This document shows positions 23,487 through 42,062 of a stretch of 64,000 bases of DNA, one piece after another. The stretch comes from Daucus carota subsp. sativus. Its lineage: Eukaryota; Streptophyta; Magnoliopsida; Apiales; Apiaceae. Under the pieces are notes generated by a model, which was not told where the DNA came from, searched no databases, and saw only the letters and a list, made by a program, of their open reading frames with translations. The position numbers and the translations under genes are program-made. The first letter of the stretch is position 1, and every line of letters begins with the position of its first letter. The DNA is taken from assembly GCF_001625215.2 (NCBI RefSeq), contig NC_030387.2, positions 32,325,606 through 32,389,605 of the forward strand, given 5' to 3'.

Positions 23487-25157
23487 GATGCTCTATGAAC
23501 CAACATACACTTTTGGAGTTTTGGTTGCATGAATCACACTACTGATTGTGATGGATTTGTCATTGATATTATTTAATATATATGTCGCTCCATATTCTTT
23601 TTTCAATTGCTATAACAAGAAGGGTTTTGGTCCTGACAACTGATTGTCAGGAGGCTTTATCAAACACACAGCTTCATTACCATCAGATCTGTATTTAAAG
23701 GGTCTGAATTGAAACTTTTTTTTTTTAAGTATCCGCTATAATTTTCCGCGGATAGGAAAAGTTCCTATCCGCGGAAAATTATAGCAGATACTTAAAAAGA
23801 AAAAGTTTTAATCTGGACGCTTGAAATATAGATCCAACGCCTCTGGAAGTGTGTCAAATAAACTGTCCCCGACAACCAGGACCCTAACAAGAAATAACAA
23901 AGAATCAGTAGGCGTGTATCACGTTTGTGAACTAAAAAGAGAGTTTTAAATAAGTAGGTGGCAAAGATGAGATTAATGGAGAGAGGTCTTGCTTGGAGCA
24001 ACTCCAACATGTTTTCAGCATTCTCTAGATATATACAAGGAGAATGGAAAAAAATATTATGATTTTCATATAGTTACACAAAAATATGATTATTGTTTTT
24101 CAATTAATGATCAAAAATACCATTTTGTTACATATTTTGAGAATGAATAACTCAATTTATTCGTATTTAGTGTCTATAATATTTTACTAGGATAACTGAT
24201 AATGAGGTGGTGGTCCTGATTATCAATGATATTGTTTAATAAATGGTGGCATACTGGTATATGTATAGATGAAGACGTGGTGTTATCAATTTTACGATAA
24301 CAAAAAAAAAATGGAAGTTTAAGAAAGTTACATATTTTGACGATGCAAAAAAATTTATATTCTCTAAGTCGCACTTCTTTTCTCTTATATGACTATGACT
24401 TTTTGTGATCATTTTGTAAACTCGATACTATATTGTTTGATGTATAATAATATAGATTAGTGTGTTTAACAACTATACACTGTAATAATTTAGTGCAAAT
24501 GTAATCTAAACTCAAGCTTTGGCTATTTTACTAACAGCTTAACTTGACAAACCAACTGCTCACTCTAAATGCATTCTCTTTTTATAGATGTTTATTTCTA
24601 TTAATTTAATTGTAATTTTTTTTTTTTTGACAAAATTGTAATTAATATTAATGTATAGTTATTAGGTCATTTATTTGGTGTGAAGTGAGTGTGCTATTGG
24701 ATAATTAACCCATTTCATAATTCTAATCTCAGATTGAAATTCAATAAATTTGTTGATCGAAGACATGAAAAGACATTGGTTTAGTCCCATCACAAAACTA
24801 CATATCCAGTCCATACTCCGTCTACATTCACCACTGAAGTACTATAAAATTCTCTAAGTTATGTCACAATAAATGTGTTGGTATGCACTGAACTGACTAT
24901 ATGAATAAGAAAATCGTGTCATCACAAAATACCAATTACATCACAAAGAAGTCATCTATGTTTTATATATAGCATTTAGATCAAGAATACTAAACCAACC
25001 ATATCTCAGGACAACACACTTTAATGTCGAAGTGTTATGTGCTTTACACCAAATCATAACTGGGGTAAGAAGATTTGGTTCGTAAACAGTAACTTAAGGA
25101 AACTCTTGAGTTGATATGGTAACATTTAACAGTATAGTCTGAACCTTACAAGCTCAA
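23487..25157. other. Spacer between converging NRAMP and PUX4-like genes
   Basis: It contains the 3' flank of NRAMP, the hairpin MITE at 23,632-23,884, and then about 1.2 kb of AT-rich DNA in which I see no gene. Confidence 0.7.
23632..23884. mobile_element. Hairpin MITE, Mutator-like, 9-bp target duplication
   Basis: The termini GGGTTTTGGTCCTGACAAC and GACAACCAGGACCC are inverted repeats, and the centre is a near-perfect hairpin built on GTATCCGCTATAATTTTCCG and its complement. TAACAAGAA flanks both sides (23623-23631 and 23885-23893), a 9-bp duplication as made by Mutator-like transposases. It shares termini and the GTATCCGC hairpin with the element at 45,534. Confidence 0.88.
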
Positions 25158-28100
25158 TCAAGATTTCTGGATGATAACAGAATTCGCAAGGCCTGCCTGC
25201 TCAATTGTCTGTCCATGATCGGTGAGTTGTTTAGGAGGGAATCCGACTGTCTGCAACTGATAAGTTCTGGAACCCCCCGGCCTAGAGGCATCAATGAAGG
25301 CACGAATATCACCAACCGTGTGGTGATTATTGAAGTGAGCAACCAAGCGAGTTCCATCAGCCAATCTCAATTGTATCGAGGTAGAGGGCAATGATTGGTC
25401 AACGACCAGGCCCATGGAAGGTGTAGGTGCAGCATTATTAGAAGTGGCATTACTTGGCTCAGGTTCTCCAGATGAAGAACTGGTGCCACCAAGTGTCCGC
25501 CCCACACCCTGAAATGCAACCTTACGCGCTTTCGGTTCCTGTATGAATACAATGCAACCCGCGAGCAATGTCATTTGTCAATCAGTCCATAGATTGTTCG
25601 AGGGGGAAAGTAATTAAATAATATAAATCCACCCTCTTGCTTCTATGTTTCCTACTTTATACATTAATTAACCCAAATATAGCTGGAACAAATTGCAAAA
25701 ACAAAACTCAATAAATAACAATAATCACGAGAGTCAAATATAGAGGTCAGGACTCACAGGGCAGTTCTCATCCCGCTTAATTAGGTTGCAATGGACAAGA
25801 GTCTTTGAATGTTCAGGCTCAAGCTCTTTTGGACACTCGGACCTTCTAATGCTCTGCAGCTCAACAACAAATAAACCAATGAAAACTTGACATTATTCAG
25901 TACTAAAAGTTGCAATACTTAGAAAGTCAGAATTACAGTAATGTTAAGATGATATGTACTAATCGTATGTATGATAGGTCAAGCTCCTGATGCAAATGCG
26001 TGCTACAAACCCAGTCCAAATTATGCAATAAATTAAGATAGAGGCTTGTAGATACAAGTTATTGATCCGTGTCTAATAAGAAAGGTAACCATATTAGTCT
26101 CTCTCAGAGAAAATCTTTTGCTAAACTACCACCAACATAATAATCAAATAAACTCAAATCTAAGTAGGCCCAAACAAATTTCGACTTTTAAACTACTCAA
26201 CATTAGCCAGCTAAAACAAAAGATAGTCAAAACCGGAAACTAGTGGCAAAAACGAGAATTTGAACATGATGGCTGCCTACCACTTGCACGGTTGCACCCA
26301 CTTAAAATTTATTATTTTAATTTACAAGTGAATTGCATCAGTTCTCAAGAAAACTGCATTAGTTCTTTACATATAATTTGCATCAGTTCTATTATATGAA
26401 ATTAAAGCATCACTAATCACTTGTTCCCTATGTTGATTGCACTTAGGGGAGTCGTGGAAGAGCTCCAGAGTCCAGACCAGGAATTTTTATGATAATTGGT
26501 GACACAAGTCAAATAATGTTTTCATTAAAGAGTTATACTGAATAATATAGCATTGATGAATCAAACATAATCCCCAGATTAAAGTATTAAACATGGGGAA
26601 ACTCTACCTCTTTCTTCCCCACTTTGTTCTTTATGCTCTCCTCTTCTTCAAATTATAAAGATCCAAGACACATGTGGCCTTTTTATTGGTCAAAAGTACC
26701 CAAAATTACATTGAAAAATCCAACACAGAAGAAGTGTCTGTGCATTGTATAAAAGTCCAACACGGTAAGCATGGCTGGAGCCAAAAGTGCTAGTAATATA
26801 GCCAAGTGAACTCAGCCGCATTTGCCCATAATTCAATATACCCAATTAACTTATTAAGTAATATGGGGAATGGAAACCAAAACTGAGTATTAATTGCGTT
26901 AGAAACTGTATGGTCACCTTCTAGGGAGGGAAACACTTAATTATATTCAGAGACGCAGTTCAGGTGTTCAGCTTCCTAACAAATACTGCACTTTCTACAC
27001 ACCTTTAAGCACTTTGAGAAATTGGCCCTTGTAGTACCTAAATTATGTGCTGCCACCAGTTGTAGTGATATAATAGAAAGAAACTACAAGTATACACATA
27101 ACAATGAAACTACTAGCTATACCGCTGCAACTTTGTAAAAACATTGACAGATATACTAAAAAGAATTGGCAAACATTCACTTAGTATTAGCTAGTTTCAA
27201 TCCCCTAAACAAATATCTGTAGGTGATATCTTAGCACTAAAGTATTAAGTTATGTTGCAGGTTTAAAGGATAAAACAACATAAAGAAACAAATCCAAATA
27301 ACTAGTAAATGCTAAACTTAAATGAAATTGGAACTTGATGCGAAAGTTAGAATTTGATTTACACAATTTGGCTGCATCTGAAGATTGAAGTTACCTCCAG
27401 GAAAGGTGCATTCTCAGGATCATCCAACCTCCTCAAAGGGCCATCATTAACACTGAATCCATTTCTCCAAAACACAATATTGTGCACAACAGTCTCAGGC
27501 TGCTGAGGAGTGGGAGCAGACGGGACTACATCCCCAGAGAGCACTCTTCCAGTTCCAGTGAAGCTTGTTGAGCTTGATGATGGACGAGGAACTTCCAAGG
27601 GCCCTTCAACAGCACCAAGCTGCCTAGCTCGATTGAATATTGCATCAACATCATTACCCTTGTTTGGATCTTGCACAAGCATTCCACTGCAAGTACCAAT
27701 CTACGTCAGAAAAATGATATGCATTGTGCACGTCATTACCAAACCACACTACCTCAGAAACTTTCTCTGCATGAAAAAATAAAGATAGACCAGAACCCAA
27801 TCTGGGGCCGTTTGGCTTACCTTAAAAAAAGTTACTTATTGCTTATAAGTAAGAAGTAACTTATAAGCGAATAGTAACTTCTAATTTATTAGTTTGGATT
27901 AATTTATTGGTAATTTATAACTTACTAGGTACAAGAAATAGTAAGATAAAATATTACAACTTATCTTTTGAAGTGATCAATTGATCATATACATTTTTAT
28001 TAATTCAAATGAAAAATAATCAAAACAAGTCAGTGAAAAAAGTCGAAATTTTCAACTTCCCATATTCCAACTTACAAATCAGAAGTTAACATATAAGTTT

Positions 28101-30143
28101 ATTACACAAATGGTAAAATAAGCTGATTCTATCTTATAAGTCAGAAGTGACTTGTCATATACTTAGCCAAACAGGCCCAAAGAGACAAAGATAAAGTAGA
28201 ATTTAAGTAGCCTCAGTAGTGACATATGTCAGCCATCAAATTATATACTGCAGGCGAAGCTTCAAAAACTTGATGTGATCATTCACTTATTTTAGCATCT
28301 AAATCATCTTTTACGAGTATAATCATAATTCAGTCATCTAAAGTCTAAAACATAAATGTGTGTGCTTGAAAAAAATTTAGCCTTTTAAAGTTCCTAGCGT
28401 TTACAATTGAAGTTAATTATTCCACAAAAGCAGTCCTCTGAAACAATTGCTTACAAAAATAAGCAAGCAGCAAAGCAGTGCAATATTCGACTAGACCACA
28501 CATTACAATTTAAAGTTGCACATTAAACTCTTGGGTAGATTTAGATCAGCTTCAGAAGGGCATAAAATATATATATCATTTACAAATTCCGAATGAGAAC
28601 ATGTACGTTCTTGTGCAAATTTAGATCAGCTTCACAAAGATACAAAGTCTCTGAGAAGCAGAAAGAATGTGAACATGTTTGCATTTGGGCAAGATGTGAA
28701 GAAATATCTCACTCACCACTATTTATAAGGAAGATTAAAGGATTGGAAGCAGGGAAAATTTTGTAAAAGGATTTAAAAGAGAAGATATTGAAACCTGTCT
28801 CTACGGGAATTGGTAAACACGCATAAAAATAGTCCAATATATTAAAAGACACATTGCTTCATAATATTCAAGATCTAATTAGTACTGAGTTTACAAGAGC
28901 TTACATAGAAATCACGTGACTCAGAAGACAAGTGAGTTCCTATCCAAAAGAAAATTACTACTTTCCAATATAAATATACTACTTAAATTACCAGACCTAA
29001 ATAGAACTCCAAAAAACACCATAGTGGTCACGGTTAATATTAAGTATTAACCTTAAATAACGTAGGGATGTATATTTGGTCTGTTAACCATTGTCCTCAT
29101 CATAGCATGTCTTTAATTTTCTCTTTTTTAGGTACGGTACCTAGTCATATTACCAGAAGTTTCTATTAAGTTGCACATCCGAAACTTAAATTCTCACATA
29201 TACCACACAATATAATAAACTTAATTATCAACAATCATTTTTTCCACCACGACCTCCAACTCCGAACAAGGGAGAAAGAACCCCAAACAAAGTTTCAACT
29301 ACGAACTCCAAATCTTCGAATTAATATAAACAGCAACCTGCCATAATTGCAACACACTACGCTGCGTATATATCTAATTACTAGCAAATAAACAACTGAA
29401 ACAATGAACTTTAATTACGACAAAAGCATATAGGTTTAACTAGTAAAGCAAATCATATCCTTCAAAGAGTTCAACCGATATAGCTAAATACAAGCTCCAA
29501 TGACATTCTCACTCATCTCGATAAATAAACACAACCTAAGCATAATTACATAAACAAGTCCCAACTCCCAAACTACAAACATAAAAACCTAAAATTATGA
29601 TCACAACAATTACAAGTCAATTATGGATTCAAATAAGCTCCACAATAACAAAATTAGACGATACAGGTTCAACTAGTAAAGCAAATAATCAGTATTATGA
29701 AATCCTTCAAAGAGTTCAACCGATATAGCTAAATACAAGCTCCGACAACATTCTCACTCGTCTCGATAAATAAACACAGTCAAAGCATAGTTACACAAAC
29801 AAGTCCCAAACTACAAACACCTAAACCTAATCCTAATCAATCCTAATCAAAACAATTACTAGTCAATTACCGATTCAATTAAGCTCCACAATAACAAAAC
29901 TAGACGATAAAGCACACAATTTCAGATATAAAAACGCGATAATTCGATTAATTAAATAAAGCAAGAGATATGATAAAATAAGATGGAATTGCGAAAAAAG
30001 AACCTCTTTTCGCCACCAGTGTAATACTCCTGGGGAGCGTCGGAGTCGCTGTCGGAATCGGGTCCGGAGGGGCGGTTCAAATCGGAGAGGGTCCGGATGC
30101 CACCGGGTCGACTGGACGAGGGTTTTGATGGCTTCTTTGACAT
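25158..30143 (-). CDS. PUX4: SEP/UBX-domain CDC48 adaptor, PUX4-like
   Basis: Exons 30004-30143, 27395-27686, 25758-25853 and 25158-25538 give 302 residues, matching Arabidopsis PUX4 (303). The start [11 protein letters not shown] is followed by the conserved [11 protein letters not shown] and a Ser-Asp run, then [19 protein letters not shown] domain spans about 105-175 ([37 protein letters not shown]). After a Ser/Asn/Pro linker comes the C-terminal UBX domain (228-302), with FPPKQL in the loop that contacts CDC48 and the usual ending [16 protein letters not shown] proteins bind the CDC48/p97 ATPase in the cytosol and nucleus and link it to ubiquitinated or autophagic cargo. Intron 1 is 2.3 kb and holds a MITE. 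A 90-bp copy of the UBX exon lies at 20.8 kb. Confidence 0.95.
25854..27394 (-). other. Intron 2 of the PUX4-like gene
   Basis: About 1.5 kb of AT-rich intron. No clear transposon ends or coding segments are visible. Confidence 0.6.
27804..28178. mobile_element. MITE with GGGCCGTTTGGC termini (PUX4 intron 1)
   Basis: The left end is GGGGCCGTTTGGCTTACCTT, the right end TAGCCAAACAGGCCC. The interior repeats the CTTATAAGT and AGAAGTAACTTATAAG words found in several other elements of this window. No exact target duplication is seen, so hAT versus Harbinger origin is undecided. Confidence 0.75.
28179..30003 (-). other. Rest of PUX4-like intron 1
   Basis: This AT-rich intron has an internal duplication: TTCAACCGATATAGCTAAAT with flanking TACAAGCTCC occurs near 29,470 and again near 29,716, followed both times by TTCTCACTC and TCGATAAATAAACACA. 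Nothing coding is seen. Confidence 0.65.
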
Positions 30144-30264
30144 TGTCGTTGCTTTAGCTCAGAAACAAAGGAAGCAACGAATATTATTGTGGTATGAAAA
30201 TATGAAATGTGTAAATCAAGTTATAGTGGGGGATGAGCGAATATTGGATATATTTGTTTTTCAT

Positions 30265-30473
30265 ATAAAATTTAGGGCTTTTTTTATTTATAACCACGTT
30301 TTCAATCTTATTTCCAAAAATACTATCTTATCCAATCTTATTTTCAAAAATACTAACTTCTCTAAAATATTTTCAAAAATACTGTGGTTGCATATGCAAC
30401 CATATATGCAACTACAAATCCTGATTTCAAGTTCCAGATTTCAAATGTCATTTTCGACCTCATCGTTGGAATC

Positions 30474-30547
<74 letters not shown>

Positions 30548-31218
30548 TGCATATGAGGTTGTATTCAGTTGATTCTATTATAATCTAATGGCCCCGCAGG
30601 GGCACACATACATCAGTTGCAACTTACAGTTTCCGTTGCATATGAGGTTGCATGCAACCTCATATGCAACTAAATGCAACTGAAAACTGTAAGTTACAAA
30701 TGATGTATGGGTGCCCCTGGCGGGGCCATTAGATTGCAATAGAATCAACTGAATGCAATCTCATATGCAACTAAATGCAACCTCATATGCAACTAAATGC
30801 AACTGAGTAAGTTACAACCGATGTATGGTGTGCCCCTGGCGGGGCCATTAGATTACAATAGAATCAACTGAATGCAACCATATGCAACTGAATACAACCA
30901 TATGCAACTATAAATCCTGATTTCAAATTTCAGTTTTCAAATATCATTTTCGACCTCATCTTTGGAATCGATATATATATATATATCGATTCCAAAGATG
31001 AGGTCGAAAATGACATTTGAAATCTGGAACTTGAAATTAGGAATTCAGTTGCATATATGGTTACAACCATCGTATTTTTGGAAAATATTTTCAAAAAGAT
31101 AGTATATTTGAAAGATTTTAGATAAGATAGTATTTTTGAAAATAAGATTGGAGAAGGTAGTATTTTTGAAAATAAGATTGAAAAAACAGTATACAAAGTA
31201 ATTCCCCTAAAATTTATA
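30265..31218. repeat. Nested palindromes with long TA core
   Basis: The outer arms (about 30,265-30,475 and 30,985-31,218) are inverted copies with TTTCAAAAATACT words and AAATGTCATTTTCGACCTCA. Inside lie a (TA)n run at 30,475-30,545, a second palindrome centred near 30,650 (arms with TCTAATGGCCCCGC and GCGGGGCCATTAGA), short CATATGCAAC(T/C) direct repeats, and a small palindrome at 30,955-31,015 around ATCGATATATATATATCGAT. It looks like a fold-back element grown by repeated inversion. No coding capacity. Confidence 0.85.
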
Positions 31219-32352
31219 TTTTGCATTTTTGTCTATATTTTTATGTATAATTATGATTTATTATACTAGTTTTATTTAACCTTGTTTTGAAGATATGTTG
31301 ATCTTAAAATATCATGTAGCAAAAATTTTGAGTAATTAATAAATATATTTTTATTATTTATATTAATTCGCTATTTTTATCTGAGATGTTAAATAAGTTT
31401 AATCAACTGAGTCTGTAAAAATATTTCTTAATTAATAAATTTAGTGATATATTTTATAAATATACTTCTTAAAACATATATTATTAAAAGATATTATTCA
31501 AATATTAATTGGTCAAAATTTTATTATTCTGATTTTAGAAAATATAAAACATAGCTATTTATCCATTTGTTTCACGAAAATATATTGTATTGTTTGGGCA
31601 TCAATACTTGGACTTTTTTCGATAAAAAACCGATTTATACTCTCTTTTTTCATCTGTTGTTTGTGTAAAAAGTCACAAGAATTTATAAAAAATTATGCTA
31701 ACTTTTGTTTGAGGATTTCTACTTCTTTCCCAAATAATTTAATCACTTATAAGTATTAATTTAATACTCATTTCTAGTCAACTTTTTTACTTTAAACCCG
31801 AAGCACTTTTTTATAATTACCCAAATGATTCCGTCATATACCCTTACAGGTATTTTTGGGACGGATCGAGCCCCAATTCCCAAATCGGCAAATTCTATAT
31901 AAAAATTTCCTCCATCAGGTCGATCCCGACCCGTTCTGTCCGGAATCGGACCGGATTTCAGGACAGCCATCCCTGCTGTTGGGTGTCTGAGCAGGTCAAG
32001 TTTCATATATAGCACGTTATTCAGTAAAGAAAGTTGCATATATTTCTGTAGAACTCCTAATGCAAGTGCAAATGATAAGGGCCTGTGTCTGACCGACTTT
32101 TTAACGTGCAAAGCACACCACACATTCGTAAGTCATTTTATGCATTTGAGACTTTTGAGTTCATATTATAATGCATTGGACTTGTTCTGAATGATGCAGA
32201 ATAGAGTTTTGCAGAGTGTGCATAAAAAGTAATGGATATTAAAAGTCTAATAACTAGGAAGAAATTATTCTTTAGGAAATATCTCAAATCACTGTTTACT
32301 AGAGTTGAATAACATTGCAATTTTCCCACAACAAAAAAAAACAGAAACAAAA
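31219..32352. other. Spacer between PUX4-like and PFP-beta genes
   Basis: AT-rich. Near 31,850-31,980 is a GC-richer patch (CGATCCCGACCCGTTCTGTC) that looks like a common plant repeat. The frame across it carries no recognised domain. I see no gene. Confidence 0.55.
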
Positions 32353-38222
<5,870 letters not shown>

Positions 38223-38633
38223 CTAGATCTTGGGAAATTAGTTGAGAGAGTTGGATGGGTTTGTTGTGTTGGGGGGTGAGAGTGGAAGACTCGAGTGTGA
38301 AATATATGGGGTGATTGTGTGATTATTGTATTCATGTGAGGGTAGTTTTGGGAGATGGGAGGAAATTTATATTGGAGTTATCGCAATAGTATGACAAAAT
38401 AAATTTTTTTGAATTTGGTGTTAATATCTCTAAAATAATTAAAAAAAGTTAAAAATATTGAAGAAAATGATTATTAATTTTTATTCCCACTCATTTTTTA
38501 CATTTTTTTTACCGCTCAACAAGTATTTTCGGATTATAATTAAATATATTTTCATAATTTCTTTCTTAAATTTAAATTTAAAATTATTTATAAACTATAT
38601 ACTTAGAATGCATGCCGAGACAACCGAGTTAAA

Positions 38634-38860
38634 GGGGTTGTTTGGGAACCGGAAGCAATTTTTGCTTATGACTTCTGATTTTATTGACCCATTTGTGTAA
38701 AGAAGTAAAAGCACTTTTAAGAAGTTGACAATGCTAGCTTCCCTATCATAACTTCCACTTTTTTTCCAAAAACTTTACTAACTTATTTATTTCTCACTTT
38801 TACTCCATTTCTTTACTTTAAGTATGAAATCACTTTTTTTAAATCGGGCCAAACAGCTCC
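38634..38860. mobile_element. MITE with GGGGTTGTTTGG termini
   Basis: The left end GGGGTTGTTTGGGAACC is matched by the right end GGGCCAAACAGCTCC, with ACTTCTGATT and AGAAGTAAAAGCACTT inside. It is the same broad type as 27,804 and 57,414. No clear target duplication. Confidence 0.7.
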
Positions 38861-39599
38861 ATATTCTACTCCGATCTAAGAAACCCCATGACACGTGGAA
38901 AAAAAAAACTAAAAGCATGTGACAAAGTGTGGTACCCAAAATACCCCCGATCCACCAACAAATATAAGAGAGGATTAATGATGCGGGGTAGCCGGGTAGG
39001 TGAAAGAGAATATGCCATTTTAGTTATGGATAGACAGGCCCATGAAAAGATTTTGTGAATATTTCAAAGTCTTGTGGACTTGTTTACTGTTTGTTTGTCA
39101 TTACAGATCTGAAAGCAAAAGTTGTCTTTCACTCGGGCCTGCAATTTTCTAAGTCACCGCATGAACGGAAAAAGAGTCTCACTTCGTCGAGTGTATTGGT
39201 GCAAAAAAATTCCTAATACTTAGTCATGATATTCTGGTTTCTTTATGTTACTTTCATACATTTGGGTGTCCTATTTAGGATAATTTATAATATTTTTTTA
39301 AAAAAACCTTCCCGGAAATAGTTTCATAATATTTTTTTCCCCAAATAAAAATTTGACGTTTAAACTTTTATTGAAAAAGTAAAAAAAAATCATAAAATTA
39401 TACTTTAGAGCAGTCTGACAATGCGTGCAAACAGTGACGTAAACAACATGTTGGAACAGAGGTGTAAATGTATGGCCTGAAGAATAATCACTATCTTATA
39501 TTAAATATAAAAAAATATATAACCAATTGAAAAACATCGGTCAAAATGTAAAAAAATATAATCTATAAAAAAATCAGAACGAAGAAGGCATTACAAGTA

Positions 39600-39870
39600 A
39601 AGGTGGCTAAACGAGCGGTTTCGAACCGCTCGTTCAGAACCGTCCCGCCAAAAAATTCGGCCCGGACGGCTCATTATAATTTATGAAGCAAATACGAATC
39701 CTGATATCAAAAACCGGAACCGGTCCACAAAATTAACGAGTCGATAAGAATGCGAACGACCCGCGGTTCGAACGAACGAACGGAACAAACCGCGAAGTCA
39801 ACGAGTTGTTCAACGGTTCAACGAGCCGAACGAACGAATTGGCGAATAAGCCCGGACCGGCAAATCCCCA
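39600..39870. repeat. GC-rich CGAACGAACG repeat patch
   Basis: A stretch far richer in GC than its surroundings, with GAACGAACGAACGG, ACGAGCGGTTTCGAACCGCTC (an inverted repeat) and many ACGAGT/AACGAG words. Such sequence is common in dispersed plant repeats. Class unknown. Confidence 0.6.
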
Positions 39871-40439
39871 CGCGTTGAATCCTCGATTAATGAATGAATT
39901 AGATAATTAGTTTTGTAATTTTAAAATTTGTCTAGTGTAGTTTTATTTTTTCATGTGTCAATGCGGTTTGTTCCGTTTTTTAATATTTACAACATTTACA
40001 ACCTATAGCTCCCTTGATGAGGGGATGTTGTGAGTGGTCGTGGAACAGGCATTGATAATTACAACAAATGAGCAGATGGAAAAACTTCTTTGATATCTCA
40101 AATTCTGGGATTTCTTTACAGTATACCACTACATTTTTAAGCTGTACCAGGTAAAAACTATAGATCAGTTATCCAAACCATCAGAAATGTAGCAAAACAA
40201 TCAATCTATCTATCTTGCTATAATTTTGAGGTAACACTTTCACGACCAATTTTTGATAGCTAAATGTCATTTCAGTAGTTCTGTAGCAGCATGAAAACAT
40301 TATTACTGGACAATACTTCTCTAGATGCCTTTAAGCCAGAATAATAATGCAGGAACATAAGCACAGTGATTACCGTGATGCCCTTTTGGAATATGTATGT
40401 CACTCATGATTGGAAAGCAAAGAGCACATTACATTAGAT

Positions 40440-42062
40440 CTACTGAGTCTTCTTTTCCTTGCTTTTAGGGAATGGAATCTTGCTCAAAATCATATCATCT
40501 AATTTCCTGTATTGTGCTTGAAAAACACTGTGTGCTGTACTCAGCTTATCATCAATTTGATCTTGGCGCTTCTCGTACAGCACTGGAACTGATAGACAAA
40601 CAAGAATTCCTGAAGCATCATACAGGCAAAAACAAAATAAGTCAGAAACTCTACGGAAAGTATTGCGGAGTATTGTAGGAGACAACAGAAGAAGGGCTCA
40701 CCAACATAGATCAGAGTAAGAAAGTCAAAAAGACCACCAATGACAGAGATTAGCCACAAGCTAGAGACAACCTGATCAACCAACCCACAGCTTGTTGATG
40801 AGTTACCAATATACTAGCACAAATTGAGAAATAATGTATCTTTATGTAGGTTTTAACGAGATTACACACCTGAAGAAGAACTTTTAAGTCTCCTCCAATA
40901 GCTATATCACGTGCAATTGACAAAGCACGATTACCCCAATCACACATTACTTCCGCAACCGCTAAAAAGGTTTCGTCAGAAACATCCAGATCAGGAAGAG
41001 GAGGCAAAGGCCTAAATTCCATATTTAAAATGTTACAAATCAACTTTAAAAAAATCACATAAAATCGAGAACAGTCTTTCCCCTGGATTGAGGCATTTAA
41101 GCATCAACATATCAAAGCACACACACATATTTCATTAAAAACCTTTACATATAAAACTTTATGATCATGAGATTAGATTAATAATGTATACACAAAAGCA
41201 GAAAATGATATCTCAATGACATCAGAATAGCGTCACTCAATAATACACACCAATTCTATCAGATGTGGCACAGGAAACATAAATCCTACAGAATTTACTC
41301 ACCTGTTGAGAATGGATGCAGATTTAGCCCAGAAGAAAAGTATAGTAACAAGAAGCAACAGCACATTGGCGATAAATTGTAAGAGATTATATCCCGCTAT
41401 CTTAAAAAGTATCCAAAAAACGGTGGAAGACACAAGCACAATAAGCGATCCAATCCAATTCTTCCACAACAACACATCAGCAACTGCAACCGATCTTAAT
41501 ATCATCAGTCAAAACAAAAAAAAAAGTGTAAATAAAATTAAACGAACCAATAGTATAAAACAATTGTTTCCAATCACATTCTAAAATTAGCCATCGAAAC
41601 AAGTAACTCATCTCACAAAAAAGTAAATTACACAAAACCGAATCAGCATATCATCAAAAAGCATAATGTAAGTTATTAACATTCATCTTTACATCTTTAC
41701 ATGTGTACAAAGACATTGAATACGTCAAATACACATCAACAACCACAAAAACACTGGAAATGCAAATTATAAGAATCAAAAACATAATACAATTGAGTAC
41801 GATCGAATGCTCAATAAAGCAAGAAACAGAACAAAAAGAGTCGATCTCAGGGAAGCACTACAATTTAGAAAAAACAGAATCGAGTCAAATGCATCCAAGC
41901 ACAATTAAGAAATATACACACATAATACACACAAATGCGATTTAATAAATCGATGCGATGTACAATGTAGAATAAAATTGCAAAGAGAGAGAGAGAGAGA
42001 GAGAGAGAACCTGCGTCGCCACCGAGAGCAAGATGAATAGAAGATCGAGGAGAATCTCCCAT
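40440..42062 (-). CDS. Reticulon-like protein B (RTNLB)
   Basis: Exons 42011-42062, 41303-41483, 40870-41011, 40702-40771 and 40440-40609 give 204 residues. A short N terminus ([15 protein letters not shown]) leads into the reticulon homology domain: [16 protein letters not shown], then two long hydrophobic hairpins (about 27-73 and 125-160) separated by a soluble loop with [11 protein letters not shown], and a conserved C-terminal part [13 protein letters not shown]. Reticulons insert as wedges in the ER membrane and shape tubules and plasmodesmata. The domain nearly fills the protein, as in short plant RTNLBs. The last residues are KSKEKKTQ, lysine-rich but not a strict KKXX signal. Subfamily number not assigned. 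Confidence 0.93.
41978..42008. repeat. (GA)n microsatellite next to reticulon exon 1
   Basis: About 15 GA units (CT on the sense strand) lie in intron 1, starting just 3' of the exon 1 donor. Confidence 0.95.

Larger units (their letters stand above)
38223..40439. other. Spacer upstream of PFP-beta, downstream of reticulon gene
   Basis: Contains the PFP-beta promoter side, a GTTTGG-type MITE (38,634-38,860) and a GC-richer repeat patch (39,600-39,870). I see no coding sequence. Confidence 0.65.

Noticed and set aside
30097-30572. Frames encoding Ile-Tyr repeats
   Set aside because: They are translations of the (TA)n core of the palindrome and of PUX4 exon 1 antisense, not genes.
31761-32123. 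120-residue frame with DRTGRDRPDGG
   Set aside because: No domain recognised, no splice context, and the GC-rich part resembles a common dispersed repeat.
39760-39785. tRNA B-box-like GGTTCGAAC
   Set aside because: No matching A box, cloverleaf or anticodon arm around it; it belongs to the CGAACGAACG repeat.
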